A stretch of DNA of 64,000 bases. It comes from Rufibacter radiotolerans. GTDB taxonomy: Bacteria > Bacteroidota > Bacteroidia > Cytophagales > Hymenobacteraceae. Positions within the stretch are counted from its first letter, which is position 1; the number at the start of each line of letters is the position of its first letter. Of the stretch, positions 35,814 to 44,838 are shown piece by piece. The stretch lies in NCBI RefSeq assembly GCF_001078055.1, contig NZ_CP010777.1, positions 2,006,408 through 2,070,407 on the forward strand. Direction: 5' to 3'. The notes beneath the pieces are model-generated. The model saw only the letters and a program-made list of their open reading frames with translations, had not been told where the DNA came from and did no database searches. The position numbers were made by a program, and so were the translations under genes.

Positions 35814-37352
35814 TTACAGTTTCTCCAGATCTGTAATGGCTGGCCCGGCAATCACTTTCCCGAATGGGTCAAACCGCGAGCCGTGGCAAGGGCAGTCCCA
35901 GGAATTCTCTACGTGGTTCCAGTTCACGATACAGCCCAGGTGGGTGCAGACCGCGGAGCATTCATGGCGCTTGCCTTCCTGGTCACAGTATACCGCTACT
36001 TTGCCCGCCCCTTTCTGCATCACTATGCCTGAGCCGGGCGCAACGGCGGTTTCTTCCTTATCTCCCGGTTTTACATAATCTACGTATTGGCCGGCCACGT
36101 TCAGGTTTTCCTTCAGGAATTCCTTGGCGGTATCTGCAGAGAGGGTCACGCGGCCCGGGTCATAGAGTTTCTCCCAGGGGTTGGTGCGGCCAAAGATAAG
36201 GTCGGTGATGAGCATGCCGGCAATGGTGCCGTGGGTCATGCCATGCCCGGAGTCGCCGGTGGCGATGTACACGTTCTTCTCGTCCATGGGGTTGCGGCCA
36301 ATAAAGCCCATGTAGTCCACTGGCTCCATTACTTGGCCAGACCATTGGAAGACCACGTCCTGCACCATCGGGAATTTCTTGCGGGTCCATTCCTCCAGAC
36401 AGGTAAACCGCTCAGATTCGTTGCCTTCGCTCTGTCCGGTTTTATGGTCCTCACCTCCCACCACCAGAATCTCCGTGTCCAGGTTTTCCTCGCCGGCCAC
36501 TGAGGCCAGGCGAACGTAGTGGTACGGGTCTGAGTCATCCCAATACAAGGCGGTAGGAATACTTTCTTTAGGAATACGCATGCCCACTACATAGGTGCGG
36601 TAAGGCGCCTGTTTGGTGTGCATGACCACAAAGTCATTCACGGGCGTATTGGTGCAGACTACCAGATGGTTAGAGGTCACAGAGAAGTTGGCATCAGTTA
36701 CCACCCGGTTAACAGCTCCGGTCTCAAATTTCTTTACGTGGCTGTTGGTATAGATCTCGCCTCCGTTGTCCAGGATATACCGGCTGAGCACCGCCAGGTA
36801 TTTGGTGGGGTGGAATTGCGCCTGGTCCGGGAACATCAAACAGGGACGGTCGCTTACGGTAGGCACAGGCACCTGTTTCAGTTTTACTACCTGTTTAATG
36901 CCTAAGGAATGGCAGGCTTCCAGTTCTTCGTCCAGCTGGTCTTCAGAGTCTGTGGCGCCCAGGAAAAGGTAGCCCGGCAACCGTTTGAAATCACATTGAA
37001 TATGTTCGTCTTTGATGATCTGCTCTATTTTATTGAGGGCATCGCGGTGGCTTTCATAGGCCAGCAGCGCCTGGGCTTTCCCGAAGACCTTTATCAGTTT
37101 GGAATAGCGGTCATCCAGGGCCCAGGAGATATGCGCGGTGGTACGGCTGGTCTCGCCGCCACAGATCTCGCCGGCATCCAGCACAATTACTTTTTTGCCT
37201 TCCTTGGTCAAAAGATAGGCCGTGGTAAGACCGGCAATGCCCGCGCCCACCACGCACACATCTGCCGTCACGTTACTGGTGAGGCTGGAAGTGGCGGGCA
37301 TGTCAATGCCTGATTGCCAGACGGCTAAAGTTGTTCCTGTATTATTTTTCAT
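35814..37352 (-). CDS. FAD-dependent oxidoreductase with C-terminal Rieske domain
   Basis: The 512 residues begin with a glycine-rich FAD site (VCVVGAGIAGLTTAYLL, about 31-47) in a DadA/GlpD-like fold and end with a Rieske [2Fe-2S] domain (about 425-505; CTHLGC and CPCHGSRFD). The architecture is well known from bacteria but its substrate is not; an amino acid or amine oxidation in the cytoplasm with electrons passed to the iron-sulfur cluster is typical of relatives. No signal peptide. The gene is single, with convergent and divergent neighbours, and the 145-base upstream gap shows no promoter I can support. Confidence 0.9.
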   Translation of the reverse strand: MKNNTGTTLAVWQSGIDMPATSSLTSNVTADVCVVGAGIAGLTTAYLLTKEGKKVIVLDAGEICGGETSRTTAHISWALDDRYSKLIKVFGKAQALLAYESHRDALNKIEQIIKDEHIQCDFKRLPGYLFLGATDSEDQLDEELEACHSLGIKQVVKLKQVPVPTVSDRPCLMFPDQAQFHPTKYLAVLSRYILDNGGEIYTNSHVKKFETGAVNRVVTDANFSVTSNHLVVCTNTPVNDFVVMHTKQAPYRTYVVGMRIPKESIPTALYWDDSDPYHYVRLASVAGEENLDTEILVVGGEDHKTGQSEGNESERFTCLEEWTRKKFPMVQDVVFQWSGQVMEPVDYMGFIGRNPMDEKNVYIATGDSGHGMTHGTIAGMLITDLIFGRTNPWEKLYDPGRVTLSADTAKEFLKENLNVAGQYVDYVKPGDKEETAVAPGSGIVMQKGAGKVAVYCDQEGKRHECSAVCTHLGCIVNWNHVENSWDCPCHGSRFDPFGKVIAGPAITDLEKL

Positions 37353-37497
37353 ATCGTAAGGTTTGATAGATGGTCAGCAGGGGAAGAATAATTTCTGCTT
37401 TTAGGGGTACGCGCGCCCGCGCAGGAGGTTTCTGGACCATGACTTTCGGTCTTGCCCCATGTGCGGCAAACCCTTACCTTAGAAACCAAAAAAAGAA

Positions 37498-37836
37498 ATG
37501 GAGAACATCATCACCTGGGACCAGTTTACGGCGGTAGATCTAAGGGCAGGTACTATCCTGCAGGCGGAGCCTTTTCCAGAGGCCCGGAAACCCGCCTATA
37601 AACTGTGGGTGGACCTGGGGGAACTGGGCATTAAAAAATCAAGCGCACAAATTACCCAACGCTATACGTTAGAAGAATTGATAGGAAAGCAAGTGATCTG
37701 CGTGACCAACTTTGGGCCCAAGCAGATTGGACCTTGGCGCTCTGAGGTGCTGGTGACGGGTTTTGAGGACGAAGAAGGAAATATTGTGCTGGCGCAACCC
37801 CAGGCCCAAGTGCCCAACGGCAAAAGGCTTATTTAA
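37498..37836 (+). CDS. csaA: tRNA-binding domain protein CsaA
   Basis: A 112-residue single-domain OB-fold protein of the CsaA family (tRNA_bind): WDQFTAVDLRAGTIL, SAQITQRYTLEELIGKQVI in two parts, NFGPKQIGPWRSEVLV and the terminal PNGKRLI are typical. CsaA was reported as a secretion-related chaperone in Bacillus and is homologous to tRNA-binding domains of synthetases. Length is normal for the family. Its last 8 bases overlap the convergent DUF4296 gene. Confidence 0.9.
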   Translation: MENIITWDQFTAVDLRAGTILQAEPFPEARKPAYKLWVDLGELGIKKSSAQITQRYTLEELIGKQVICVTNFGPKQIGPWRSEVLVTGFEDEEGNIVLAQPQAQVPNGKRLI

Positions 37837-38269
37837 CCTTGGTGGTATCTGAAGGGTTAACCTTGATCTCGGTTGGGGAAACCGTGGTTTCTGTAGGTGC
37901 TGCCGTAGAATCCGGAACCGCTTTCTCAGTGAGCTTGGCTTCCCGCAGGCTAAGGCTGTCCAGCACGTTGTCATAGATCTTATCTAGCAGGGCCGGGTGC
38001 AACAGGTAATAGTCATAGCTGTGCTTGAAGGCGCTGTCTGACACGTGGTGACGTTTCAGGACCAGTTTATGGGCCTGTTTGTAGGCCACCCGGGAGGTAT
38101 CAAAGTTTCTGATGGTGCGGCCAATGCTGGCTTCGGTGAGGTGCACGTCTATTAATATGCGCGTCATTTTGTCTGCCGGCACCAGGTCTGCTGGTTTATT
38201 TTCTTCTTCATCAGGGGTACAAGCCAGAAATGCCAGGGGCAGAAAAAAGAGGCACAAACGTTTTTTCAC
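37829..38269 (-). CDS. DUF4296 lipoprotein
   Basis: The frame continues to a GTG at 38308, but the GTG at 38269 starts the lipoprotein signal peptide cleanly (VKKRLCLFFLPLAFLAC, lipobox LAC). The 146-residue protein shows the DUF4296 pattern: KMTRILIDVHLTEASIG, then YKQAHKLVLKRHHVSDSAFKHS in two parts and a following helix. The tail is Thr/Pro/Glu-rich and disordered. The family is confined to Bacteroidota as far as I know and has no known function. It lies divergent from the DUF58 gene and overlaps csaA by 8 bases at the 3' end. Confidence 0.82.
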   Translation of the reverse strand: MKKRLCLFFLPLAFLACTPDEEENKPADLVPADKMTRILIDVHLTEASIGRTIRNFDTSRVAYKQAHKLVLKRHHVSDSAFKHSYDYYLLHPALLDKIYDNVLDSLSLREAKLTEKAVPDSTAAPTETTVSPTEIKVNPSDTTKVK

Positions 38270-38323
38270 GTGGTTGTTCGTAAGTTTCGGTAATTTTAAA
38301 CGCTGCACAAACCCTAGGAAGGC

Positions 38324-39205
38324 ATGAGAGACTTGGTGAAGAAGCTACGAAAATACGAAATACAGATCAGAAAGGCAATTGACGGCCAGATGCAAGGCGA
38401 TTTCAAATCTGTTTTCAAAAGCTCTGGCCTGGAGTTTGACGACGTGCGCGCCTACCAATACGGAGATGACGTGCGGTCCATTGACTGGAACGTGAGCGCC
38501 AAGGGCCACGGCACCTTTGTGAAAACCTACCGCGAGGAAAAGGAGCAGAATGTGTTTTTGCTGCTGGACGTGAGCGGATCGCAATGCCTGGGCCAACCGG
38601 GAGCGCAGAAAATGGATTTAGGCAAAGAGATTGGGGGCATTCTGGCCTTATCGGCGCTCAACCAGGGCAGCCAGTTAGGCATGATCTGTTTCTCAGACGG
38701 CAAGGAGCAGTACCTGAAACCGGGAAAGGGCAATGAGCACGCCTATTCGCTTATTAAAACCCTGGCCCGTCTGGAGCCGCAGTCTACCAAAACCAACATT
38801 GGCGCTGGCATTAAACTGGCCCTGAACGTGGTCAAGCGCAAAAGCATTATGATCCTGATCTCAGATTTCATAGACCTGAACTACGAGCGGGAACTTATCA
38901 TGCTGGCCAAGAAGCATGACCTTATTGTGTTGCAACTCATGGACAAGCGCGAAACCGGTTTCCCCAAGCTGGGTATTATTCCCCTGCTAGACAAAGAGTC
39001 CGGCAAAACCATGTGGATCAATACCTCTTCCAAGGCATTTAGAGACCAATACCTTCTCCCCTACGCCCAGAACCAGGAAAAGCTGATCAAGATCTGCCGC
39101 CAATACCAAGCCGATTTTCTGCCTATTTACGTGGAGCAGGATTACGTGCCGCAACTGATGAACCTGTTCAGGGCCAGAAACAGGAGCATGAAAAGAAGTG
39201 CCTAG
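38324..39205 (+). CDS. DUF58 domain protein
   Basis: A 293-residue DUF58 protein: LRKYEIQIRKAIDGQMQGDF, EFDDVRAYQYGDDVRSIDWN (the domain signature) and the von Willebrand-like LLLDVSGSQ. DUF58 proteins are partners of MoxR AAA+ ATPases and act together with VWA membrane proteins (Bat proteins). The order here, DUF58, membrane protein, VWA, is that of Bat operons; the MoxR ATPase gene is not in the window. The start (ATG at 38324) is 54 bases from the divergent DUF4296 gene. Confidence 0.9.
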   Translation: MRDLVKKLRKYEIQIRKAIDGQMQGDFKSVFKSSGLEFDDVRAYQYGDDVRSIDWNVSAKGHGTFVKTYREEKEQNVFLLLDVSGSQCLGQPGAQKMDLGKEIGGILALSALNQGSQLGMICFSDGKEQYLKPGKGNEHAYSLIKTLARLEPQSTKTNIGAGIKLALNVVKRKSIMILISDFIDLNYERELIMLAKKHDLIVLQLMDKRETGFPKLGIIPLLDKESGKTMWINTSSKAFRDQYLLPYAQNQEKLIKICRQYQADFLPIYVEQDYVPQLMNLFRARNRSMKRSA

Positions 39206-39222
39206 CAAAGTAATTTAAAGAG

Positions 39223-39268
39223 TTTCTGTTTTGGACCCGTTTTCTGGAAAATGGGCCCAAAACAGAAA
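39223..39268. repeat. Palindromic element within the bat operon, copy 14
   Basis: TTTCTGTTTTGGACCCG and TGGGCCCAAAACAGAAA around TTTTCTGGAAAA. It lies between the DUF58 gene and the next gene on the same strand, so it need not stop all transcription. Confidence 0.85.
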
Positions 39269-39328
39269 AGGACACCATTTACCATTTCTGCCCTGGCGCA
39301 GCAAAAGAGAAAATAAGATAAACTGAAT

Positions 39329-40255
39329 TTGATCAGGCTCATAAAAAAAGGAGGATGGCTTGCCCTGTGGCTTTTCCCGCTGGTCACCTGGGCGCAGCTG
39401 CCTTCTATTAAAATGGAAGGGTATTTTCTGCAGGACTCGGTGCAGTTAGGCCAGTCTGTGAAATATATTTTGCTTTCCAGGCAGGCCGTCCAGGCAGAGG
39501 TAGTCTTCCCGGACTCCACTTTTTCCTTTGCCCCCTTTGAGCTGGTCCGGAAAGAGTTCTTCCCTACCCGCACCGTGCGGGGCATTAGTACAGACAGCAC
39601 CGTGTACACTTTGCGCACCTTCCATCTGAAGCCAGTGCAGCACCTGCAGCTGCATGCCCGTCTCTTTTTCCGGGAAGACACCCTGCAGTTGAATACCCTC
39701 CCAGACTCAGTGGTCTTGATCCAGAACGTGAAAGTGCCGCCAGATGACTTGCCGCTTATGACCAATACCCAGCTAGAGCACGTGGCGGACAAGTTCAATT
39801 ATCTGTATTGGGGACTCGGCCTTCTGGCCGGCGCCATCTTTATTGGCGGTATCTGGGGCTTGTTTGGCAACGGCATTCTGCTACGGTATAATCTGTACGT
39901 GTTGCGCAAAGACCAGAGCCAGTTCCAATACCGGTTCCAGACGTCCAAAGATCGTTTCAGGCGCATGAAAACCCTGGATCATCTGGAGCGGGCCATTACC
40001 CTCTGGAAAAATTACCTCACAAAGCTGGAAGACGAGGAGATCAGCTCCTTTACCACCAAGGAGATCACCACTTATTATGAGGAAGATGAGCGCGTGGGCA
40101 ACTCGCTTAAGATCTGTGACCGCGCCATCTACGGCAATATCATCTCAGATGATGAGACCGAGGTGGCCGACGCCCTTACCAAGCTGGCTGAGTTTGCGGC
40201 GTTGCGTTATGTTTTAATTAGAGACTCCCTGCGCCATGTGGCAAATTCCCGCTGA
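39329..40255 (+). CDS. Membrane protein of the Bat operon (BatD-like position)
   Basis: 308 residues from a TTG start that gives a signal peptide (LIKKGGWLALWLFPLVTWAQ); the next in-frame ATG would remove it. A beta-rich periplasmic region (about 25-155) precedes one membrane helix (about 163-188) and a cytoplasmic helical tail of 120 residues. I do not recognise a named domain with confidence; size, topology and position between DUF58 and the VWA gene correspond to the BatD-like subunit. It overlaps the following VWA gene by 20 bases, which implies coupling. Confidence 0.6.
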   Translation: MIRLIKKGGWLALWLFPLVTWAQLPSIKMEGYFLQDSVQLGQSVKYILLSRQAVQAEVVFPDSTFSFAPFELVRKEFFPTRTVRGISTDSTVYTLRTFHLKPVQHLQLHARLFFREDTLQLNTLPDSVVLIQNVKVPPDDLPLMTNTQLEHVADKFNYLYWGLGLLAGAIFIGGIWGLFGNGILLRYNLYVLRKDQSQFQYRFQTSKDRFRRMKTLDHLERAITLWKNYLTKLEDEEISSFTTKEITTYYEEDERVGNSLKICDRAIYGNIISDDETEVADALTKLAEFAALRYVLIRDSLRHVANSR

Positions 40256-41285
40256 TTTCTCGTGGCTCAACCTGAGCTGGTTCTCGTGGCACACCTGGCA
40301 ATCTTTTGACTGGGCCAACCAGGGCTTCCTGTACGCGCTCCTTTCAGTGCCCCTGCTTTTTTTGCTGCGCTGGCTTTTACACCTAAGGTTCAGGAAAAAG
40401 TTTGATGTGGCCCTGTTTGAAGGCAACGCCACCTGGCACTGGTCCAGCATGCTGCGGTATTTGCCAGACGTGGTGTTCAGTCTTTTCTTCATGCTGGTGC
40501 TGGTGGCGCTGGCCCGGCCCCAAAAGACGGATGAAACCGTAGAACTTTCGGCTGAAGGAATTGACATTGTGTTGGTGATGGACGTCTCAGGGTCTATGGA
40601 GCTCACCGATTTTCAGCCTAACCGCCTTGAGGCCGCCAAAAAAGTGGCCCTGCAGTTTGTGAACGGCCGGGTGCAGGACCGAATTGGGGTGGTAGTCTTT
40701 GCCGCGCAGGCCTATTCCCTGGTACCCCTCACCACTGATTATGAGCTGGTGCGCGAAAGCATCAAAAGCATTTCCCTGAACATGGTGCCCGAAGACGGCA
40801 CCGCCATAGGCAGCGCCCTGGCCGTCGCCATTAACCGACTACGGGAGTCCACCGCCAAATCTAAAGTGTGCATTCTTATCAGCGATGGCGAGAATACCGC
40901 CGGCAGCCTTGACCCGGAACTGGCGGCCCAACTGGCGCATGCGTTCCAACTGAAACTGTACACCATAGGCATAGGGAAAGAAGGGACTATTCAACTCCCG
41001 GCAGACTCCATGGGGCATCCAGTGACGGTACAGACCGGCCTGGAGGAAAAGACCCTGCGCGATCTGGCCTCTTTGGCCGAAGGACAGTTTTTCAGGGCCC
41101 AGGACGCCGGCGCCTTGTCCCAGATTTTCCAGAGGATAGACAAGCTGGAGAAAAGCGAGGTAAAAGAAACCCGCTACCGTGACACCAAGGATTATTACCA
41201 GGTATATTTGCGGTGGGCCATCTTGCTTTTCCTGCTGTGGCTTTTGCTTAAAAACACCTTTTTCACCAACGCGTTAGAAGACTAA
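40236..41285 (+). CDS. batA: VWA domain membrane protein BatA
   Basis: The 349 residues carry two membrane helices at the N-terminus (about 30-50 and 75-95), a von Willebrand factor A domain (about 106-290) with MIDAS motif DVSGSMELT and distal Asp in LISDGENTAG, and a terminal helix. This topology, a VWA between N-terminal and C-terminal helices, is that of BatA/BatB (aerotolerance operon) proteins. The upstream DUF58 and membrane protein genes complete the set apart from the MoxR ATPase. Confidence 0.88.
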   Translation: MWQIPADFSWLNLSWFSWHTWQSFDWANQGFLYALLSVPLLFLLRWLLHLRFRKKFDVALFEGNATWHWSSMLRYLPDVVFSLFFMLVLVALARPQKTDETVELSAEGIDIVLVMDVSGSMELTDFQPNRLEAAKKVALQFVNGRVQDRIGVVVFAAQAYSLVPLTTDYELVRESIKSISLNMVPEDGTAIGSALAVAINRLRESTAKSKVCILISDGENTAGSLDPELAAQLAHAFQLKLYTIGIGKEGTIQLPADSMGHPVTVQTGLEEKTLRDLASLAEGQFFRAQDAGALSQIFQRIDKLEKSEVKETRYRDTKDYYQVYLRWAILLFLLWLLLKNTFFTNALED

Positions 41286-41965
41286 TGGTATCTATAGAAG
41301 AAAGTATCCAGGATTTCAGGCAACGGTTAAGCGGCACCAACTGCCAATTGATAGCCGTCTCTAAAACCCACCCCGTGGAACTGATCCAGGAAGCCTACGT
41401 CGCCGGGCAACGCGCATTTGGAGAAAACAAGGCGCAGGAAATAATGTCCAAGCAACCACTGCTCCCCCCTGATGTGGAATGGCACATGATTGGCCACCTG
41501 CAAACCAACAAGGTAAAATACATTGCCCCTTTCGTGCACCTCATCCAATCTGTAGACAGCCTGCGATTGCTCCAGGAAATTGACAAGCAGGGCCAAAAGA
41601 ATAACCGGGTGATTGATTGCCTGCTGCAGTTTTATATTGCCGAAGAAAACACCAAATATGGCCTGGACCTGGAGGAGGCCCGACAACTCCTCCATTCCGA
41701 GATTTTCCAGCAACTAAAGAATGTGCGCCTTTGCGGGGTTATGGGCGTGGCTACCAATACCGAGGATGAGGAACACCTGCAAAAAGAATTCCGCCGCCTG
41801 AAAGGGTATTTTAATGCCCTGAAGGAAGAGTTTTTCCAGGACGCACCCTACTTCAAGGAAATTTCCATGGGCATGAGCTCAGACTATCAACTGGCCATTG
41901 CCGAGGGGAGTACCATGATCCGGGTGGGCAGCGCTATCTTCGGCCACCGGAATTATGCTCAATGA
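41285..41965 (+). CDS. yggS: PLP homeostasis protein YggS
   Basis: A 226-residue YggS/PROSC family protein, an alanine-racemase-like barrel that binds pyridoxal phosphate through Lys in LIAVSKTHPV. Other markers are FGENKAQEI, HMIGHLQTNKVKYI, GLDLEEA (before the last motif) and SMGMSSDYQLAIAEGSTMIRVG. It maintains free PLP and amino acid balance. It shares one base (TAATG-type overlap) with the VWA gene stop, so it belongs to the Bat operon transcript. Confidence 0.93.
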   Translation: MVSIEESIQDFRQRLSGTNCQLIAVSKTHPVELIQEAYVAGQRAFGENKAQEIMSKQPLLPPDVEWHMIGHLQTNKVKYIAPFVHLIQSVDSLRLLQEIDKQGQKNNRVIDCLLQFYIAEENTKYGLDLEEARQLLHSEIFQQLKNVRLCGVMGVATNTEDEEHLQKEFRRLKGYFNALKEEFFQDAPYFKEISMGMSSDYQLAIAEGSTMIRVGSAIFGHRNYAQ

Positions 41966-42319
41966 GGTTTAATATCTACATGCTAGCATCTATTTAAGGT
42001 TGGTTTTGGTTTAAAAGCCTTTTGTTTTTTTCAGATAGAAGGCTTCTTTAGGCTTCTACACCCATGCCTTTGTGAGACCTATTAATTTGATTTTAGAATT
42101 AGATAGCCCGTAGATCATCTTCAGCACCTAAGAATTTCAACTATTCAACCACCAGATTAATCTTCCATTAAATTTATAAAACCATAATATATCTTATCAT
42201 CATTACATTCTAATTCGTATACTGGATTATAGTTTTCCTCCTCCCGCCCTTCCACGAATGCGCCCGCATTTACATCTTATCCTTTAGTTTTATTACCCTA
42301 GCCAACTCTTTGTCTAGCG
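41966..42319. other. AT-rich intergenic region, 354 bases
   Basis: Between two plus-strand genes. I see no ORF with coding character, no palindromic element and no clear TAnnTTTG box. A weak hairpin (AGCCTTTTG and CAGATAGAAGGCT, near 42019-42048) with T runs follows yggS and may be its terminator. Confidence 0.5.
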
Positions 42320-43687
42320 ATGAAAAAACTTCTACTTCTTTTCTATTGCTCTCTTTTGGGTGCCACTTTCCCGTCCTTTTCGCAAAAGCTGGGCCGGTTT
42401 ACGGATTGCACCAAGGTTCCCGTCCCAAAAACTCAAACCTATAAACAGGCAACAAAAGCCTTGGCTGGTTATAAAGTAGCGGTGTACTATGTAGTTCCGA
42501 AGGATGCCTCGTATAGCCAGGCTGAATACGACGCCATCAGGAAAGCCTCCCGGGAAATACAGGCTTGGTACCAGATTAACTCCGGGGGCATGACCTACAC
42601 CTTCTCAGAGCCAGACACAGTCCTTTTCTACCAGGGGCTGCAGAATACCAGCTATTACCAGGGCCTGGAGGACAACACCGACGCTAATGAAAGTTGGTGG
42701 GTTAAACTACTTTCTGAAATGGATGCGAACGGGGTCCCTATCTGGGAACCCGGAATTATAACTACTCTCTGGATAAAGACAGGCCAGACGTATGGGATTG
42801 GCTTAGGGGCCCAAGGGTGTGAGGGTGCCTGCGGAGTGGCCATGGCAGGCGTGGAGAATTTCCCTGAATTCAATAATACGGGCATTTGCCCCACCAACCC
42901 GGAAGATAACTACGGTTTTATGTACCCTTGCGTGCCCCATGGTACCATGGCACATGAAATGGGTCACGCATTTGGCCTGCCGCACCCAGAAACTGAACCA
43001 TTCACACAGGAAGTAGCCTACCATAGCCTGATGCAAACCCACTGGAACTACCCCAATTTAGGCCCTCCTACCGTAAAACCATGGGGTTTGCTGACCGTAG
43101 AGCGAACCCATCTTTGGGAGAATCCCTTTTTTCAGGAAGGCATTTCCCTCCGGCAGATCTATGACGCCGATGTCGTGAACCTGCCCCCAACTGGAGAACC
43201 GCCTGACATTAAGGTCAATTACGCAGTGGCTGGTCAAACCCTTCACCTTAACAATCACACCAAAGGGGCAGGGCTTTATTATTGGACCTTCGGTGATGGA
43301 AGTGTGAGCAATGAGGTATCCCCCCGCCATTCCTATGCTATGCCTGGCAGGTATACGGTGGCGCTAAGAGCCTCCGCTGCCAATGGCATGACTTCCTTGT
43401 ATGAGTTCGCGGTGGAAGTAAAAGATATAGGCAGGCCTTCCTGGAGCCTTTTGAAAATATTCCCTAACCCAAGCCATGACGGACATTTTACAATTTCTTT
43501 CCCACCAAACTCTGAACCATTTCAGTTAACCGTTACCAACAGGTTGGGCACAGTACTTTTCACTAAGACCGTGACCGATGCTTCGGTAAACCAGGAACTG
43601 GATTTGAGCGCCTATGGGAAAGGGGTTTACTTTCTACGGATTGAAACGCAAGACCGCACCAAAACCAGGGTCTTAGTGGTGTTGTAA
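42320..43687 (+). CDS. Secreted metzincin-type protease with PKD domain and T9SS sorting domain
   Basis: The 455 residues have a signal peptide (MKKLLLLFYCSLLGATFPSF), a catalytic region with the metzincin zinc motif HEMGHAFGLPH (HExxHxxGxxH, about residue 213), a Met-turn candidate in YHSLMQTHW, a PKD domain (about 295-373; YYWTFGDGSVSNE), and a C-terminal type IX sorting domain (about 377-455; IFPNPSHDGHFTI, YGKGVYFLRIE). The protein should be exported across the inner membrane and then through the T9SS outer membrane channel to the cell surface or medium. It is a single gene with no pathway partner nearby. Confidence 0.87.
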   Translation: MKKLLLLFYCSLLGATFPSFSQKLGRFTDCTKVPVPKTQTYKQATKALAGYKVAVYYVVPKDASYSQAEYDAIRKASREIQAWYQINSGGMTYTFSEPDTVLFYQGLQNTSYYQGLEDNTDANESWWVKLLSEMDANGVPIWEPGIITTLWIKTGQTYGIGLGAQGCEGACGVAMAGVENFPEFNNTGICPTNPEDNYGFMYPCVPHGTMAHEMGHAFGLPHPETEPFTQEVAYHSLMQTHWNYPNLGPPTVKPWGLLTVERTHLWENPFFQEGISLRQIYDADVVNLPPTGEPPDIKVNYAVAGQTLHLNNHTKGAGLYYWTFGDGSVSNEVSPRHSYAMPGRYTVALRASAANGMTSLYEFAVEVKDIGRPSWSLLKIFPNPSHDGHFTISFPPNSEPFQLTVTNRLGTVLFTKTVTDASVNQELDLSAYGKGVYFLRIETQDRTKTRVLVVL

Positions 43688-43728
43688 CCCACTGTTTCGC
43701 CTTCCGTTTTTCAGGAATCTATCCACTA

Positions 43729-43754
43729 GAAAGCCTGGCTTTGGCCGGGCTTTC
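43729..43754 (+). terminator. Terminator of the T9SS protease gene
   Basis: GAAAGCCTGGC and GCCGGGCTTTC with a 4-base loop; an outer TCAGGA/TCCTGA pairing extends it. It begins 42 bases past the stop. Confidence 0.7.
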
Positions 43755-43814
43755 CTGATTTTGAACTGTAACCGCAAACTACCGCCTTCCATCTGCACGG
43801 TTCAGGATTTTGGT

Positions 43815-43822
43815 TAGTTTTG
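43815..43822 (+). promoter_or_regulatory. Possible -7 box of the DUF423 gene
   Basis: TAGTTTTG matches TAnnTTTG; no convincing TTG at the -33 distance is visible. It lies 55 bases before the start codon. Confidence 0.4.
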
Positions 43823-43876
43823 CACTGTCTGCCTGAGGCAGAGAAAAGAGACGTCTTTACTTACTAAAATTAGAAG

Positions 43877-44260
43877 ATGAGCATAAAAACGATTTTGATC
43901 CTAGGCGCCCTCTTCAGTGGCCTGGGCGTGATGATTGGGGCCTTTGGGGCGCACGGTTTGGCCAAGATGCTAACCGAGACTGGTCGCACCGATACCTTTG
44001 AAACCGCCGTGAAATACCAGATGTACCATGCCCTGGGCTTATTAATTCTGGGCGTACTTATGGCGCAGTACCCGGTAGCGACTGGTCTCAGCCTTTCCGG
44101 CATTTGCTTTTTGGTGGGAATTTTAATTTTCTCTGGATCACTGTATGTGCTTTGCCTAACCGGCGTAAAGTGGATGGGTGCCATCACTCCTATTGGCGGC
44201 GTCTTTATGATTGTAGGGTGGCTGAACCTGGTGTGGGTCATAGCCAGGAATCTTCGGTAA
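43877..44260 (+). CDS. DUF423 family membrane protein
   Basis: 127 residues with four hydrophobic helices and the DUF423 (YgdD/TMEM256) features: GVMIGAFGAHGLAKML near the N-terminus, FETAVKYQMYHALGLL and LTGVKWMGAITPIGGVFMIVGW in two parts. The family is broadly conserved with no established role. Length and topology are normal. It is followed by a strong bidirectional hairpin, so it is transcribed alone. Confidence 0.9.
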   Translation: MSIKTILILGALFSGLGVMIGAFGAHGLAKMLTETGRTDTFETAVKYQMYHALGLLILGVLMAQYPVATGLSLSGICFLVGILIFSGSLYVLCLTGVKWMGAITPIGGVFMIVGWLNLVWVIARNLR

Positions 44261-44276
44261 GTATTTGAAGTACCCT

Positions 44277-44326
44277 CACACCAAAAACGCCTTTCCTGCT
44301 GTAGCAAGAAAGGCGTTTTTGGTGTG
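44277..44326. terminator. Bidirectional terminator between DUF423 and DUF1573 genes
   Basis: A 19-base stem, CACACCAAAAACGCCTTTC with its complement ending GGTGTG, enclosing a 12-base loop. It lies between convergent genes. Confidence 0.85.
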
Positions 44327-44351
44327 TTTTAAGAAAAACAGGCGTGAAACG
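44325..44351. repeat. Palindromic element, partial copy 15
   Basis: TGTTTTAAGAAAAACAGGCGTGAAACGC resembles the right half of the family joined to the terminator arm. The DUF1573 stop codon (44352) abuts it. Confidence 0.5.
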
Positions 44352-44795
44352 CTAGTTGGCCGCTACTATGTTCGTAGCAATAATTACCTGACTAGAGCCC
44401 TGAACGGCGTTTGACTCCACGGTGATGACCTTGTTTTGCTGACCCCGTTTGCCGGCGCTGTTAAAGCGGGCCGTAATAGAGGCTGTCTCCCCGGGCATAA
44501 CCGGGGCCTTGGGAAAACTGGTGGCGGTGCAGCCGCAGGTGGTCTTCACGTTGGCTATGATGAGCGGCAAGGTGCCGTTATTGGTGAATTTAAAGGTATG
44601 CTCCACCACATCGCCGGGTTTAATATCCCCGAAATCAAATTTCTGCTCTTCAAACTGCAGCGACGGGCCTACCACGGGGGCTGGAGCCGCAATAGAATCA
44701 ACTGGGACTGCGGGCGGCAGGGTAGCCGTAGTCTGGGCCAGGGCGGCTGTGCTGCCGAAGGCCAGGAAGAAAAAGCCTAAGATTACTTTTTTCAT
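44352..44795 (-). CDS. DUF1573 domain exported protein
   Basis: 147 residues from ATG 44795, with signal peptide MKKVILGFFFLAFGSTAALA and one DUF1573 domain. Its signature is FEEQKFDFGDIKPGDVVEHTF, then NVKTTCGCTATSFPKAPVMP in two parts, with the conserved T-C-G-C-T. The Ig-like fold is common among Bacteroidota periplasmic proteins and its function is unknown. A longer two-domain paralogue is at 57827. An upstream in-frame TTG is rejected because it would precede the signal peptide. Confidence 0.85.
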   Translation of the reverse strand: MKKVILGFFFLAFGSTAALAQTTATLPPAVPVDSIAAPAPVVGPSLQFEEQKFDFGDIKPGDVVEHTFKFTNNGTLPLIIANVKTTCGCTATSFPKAPVMPGETASITARFNSAGKRGQQNKVITVESNAVQGSSQVIIATNIVAAN

Positions 44796-44838
44796 CTCTT
44801 TAAGGGGTAAAGCTGGGTGCAATATAAATTTAAATCCG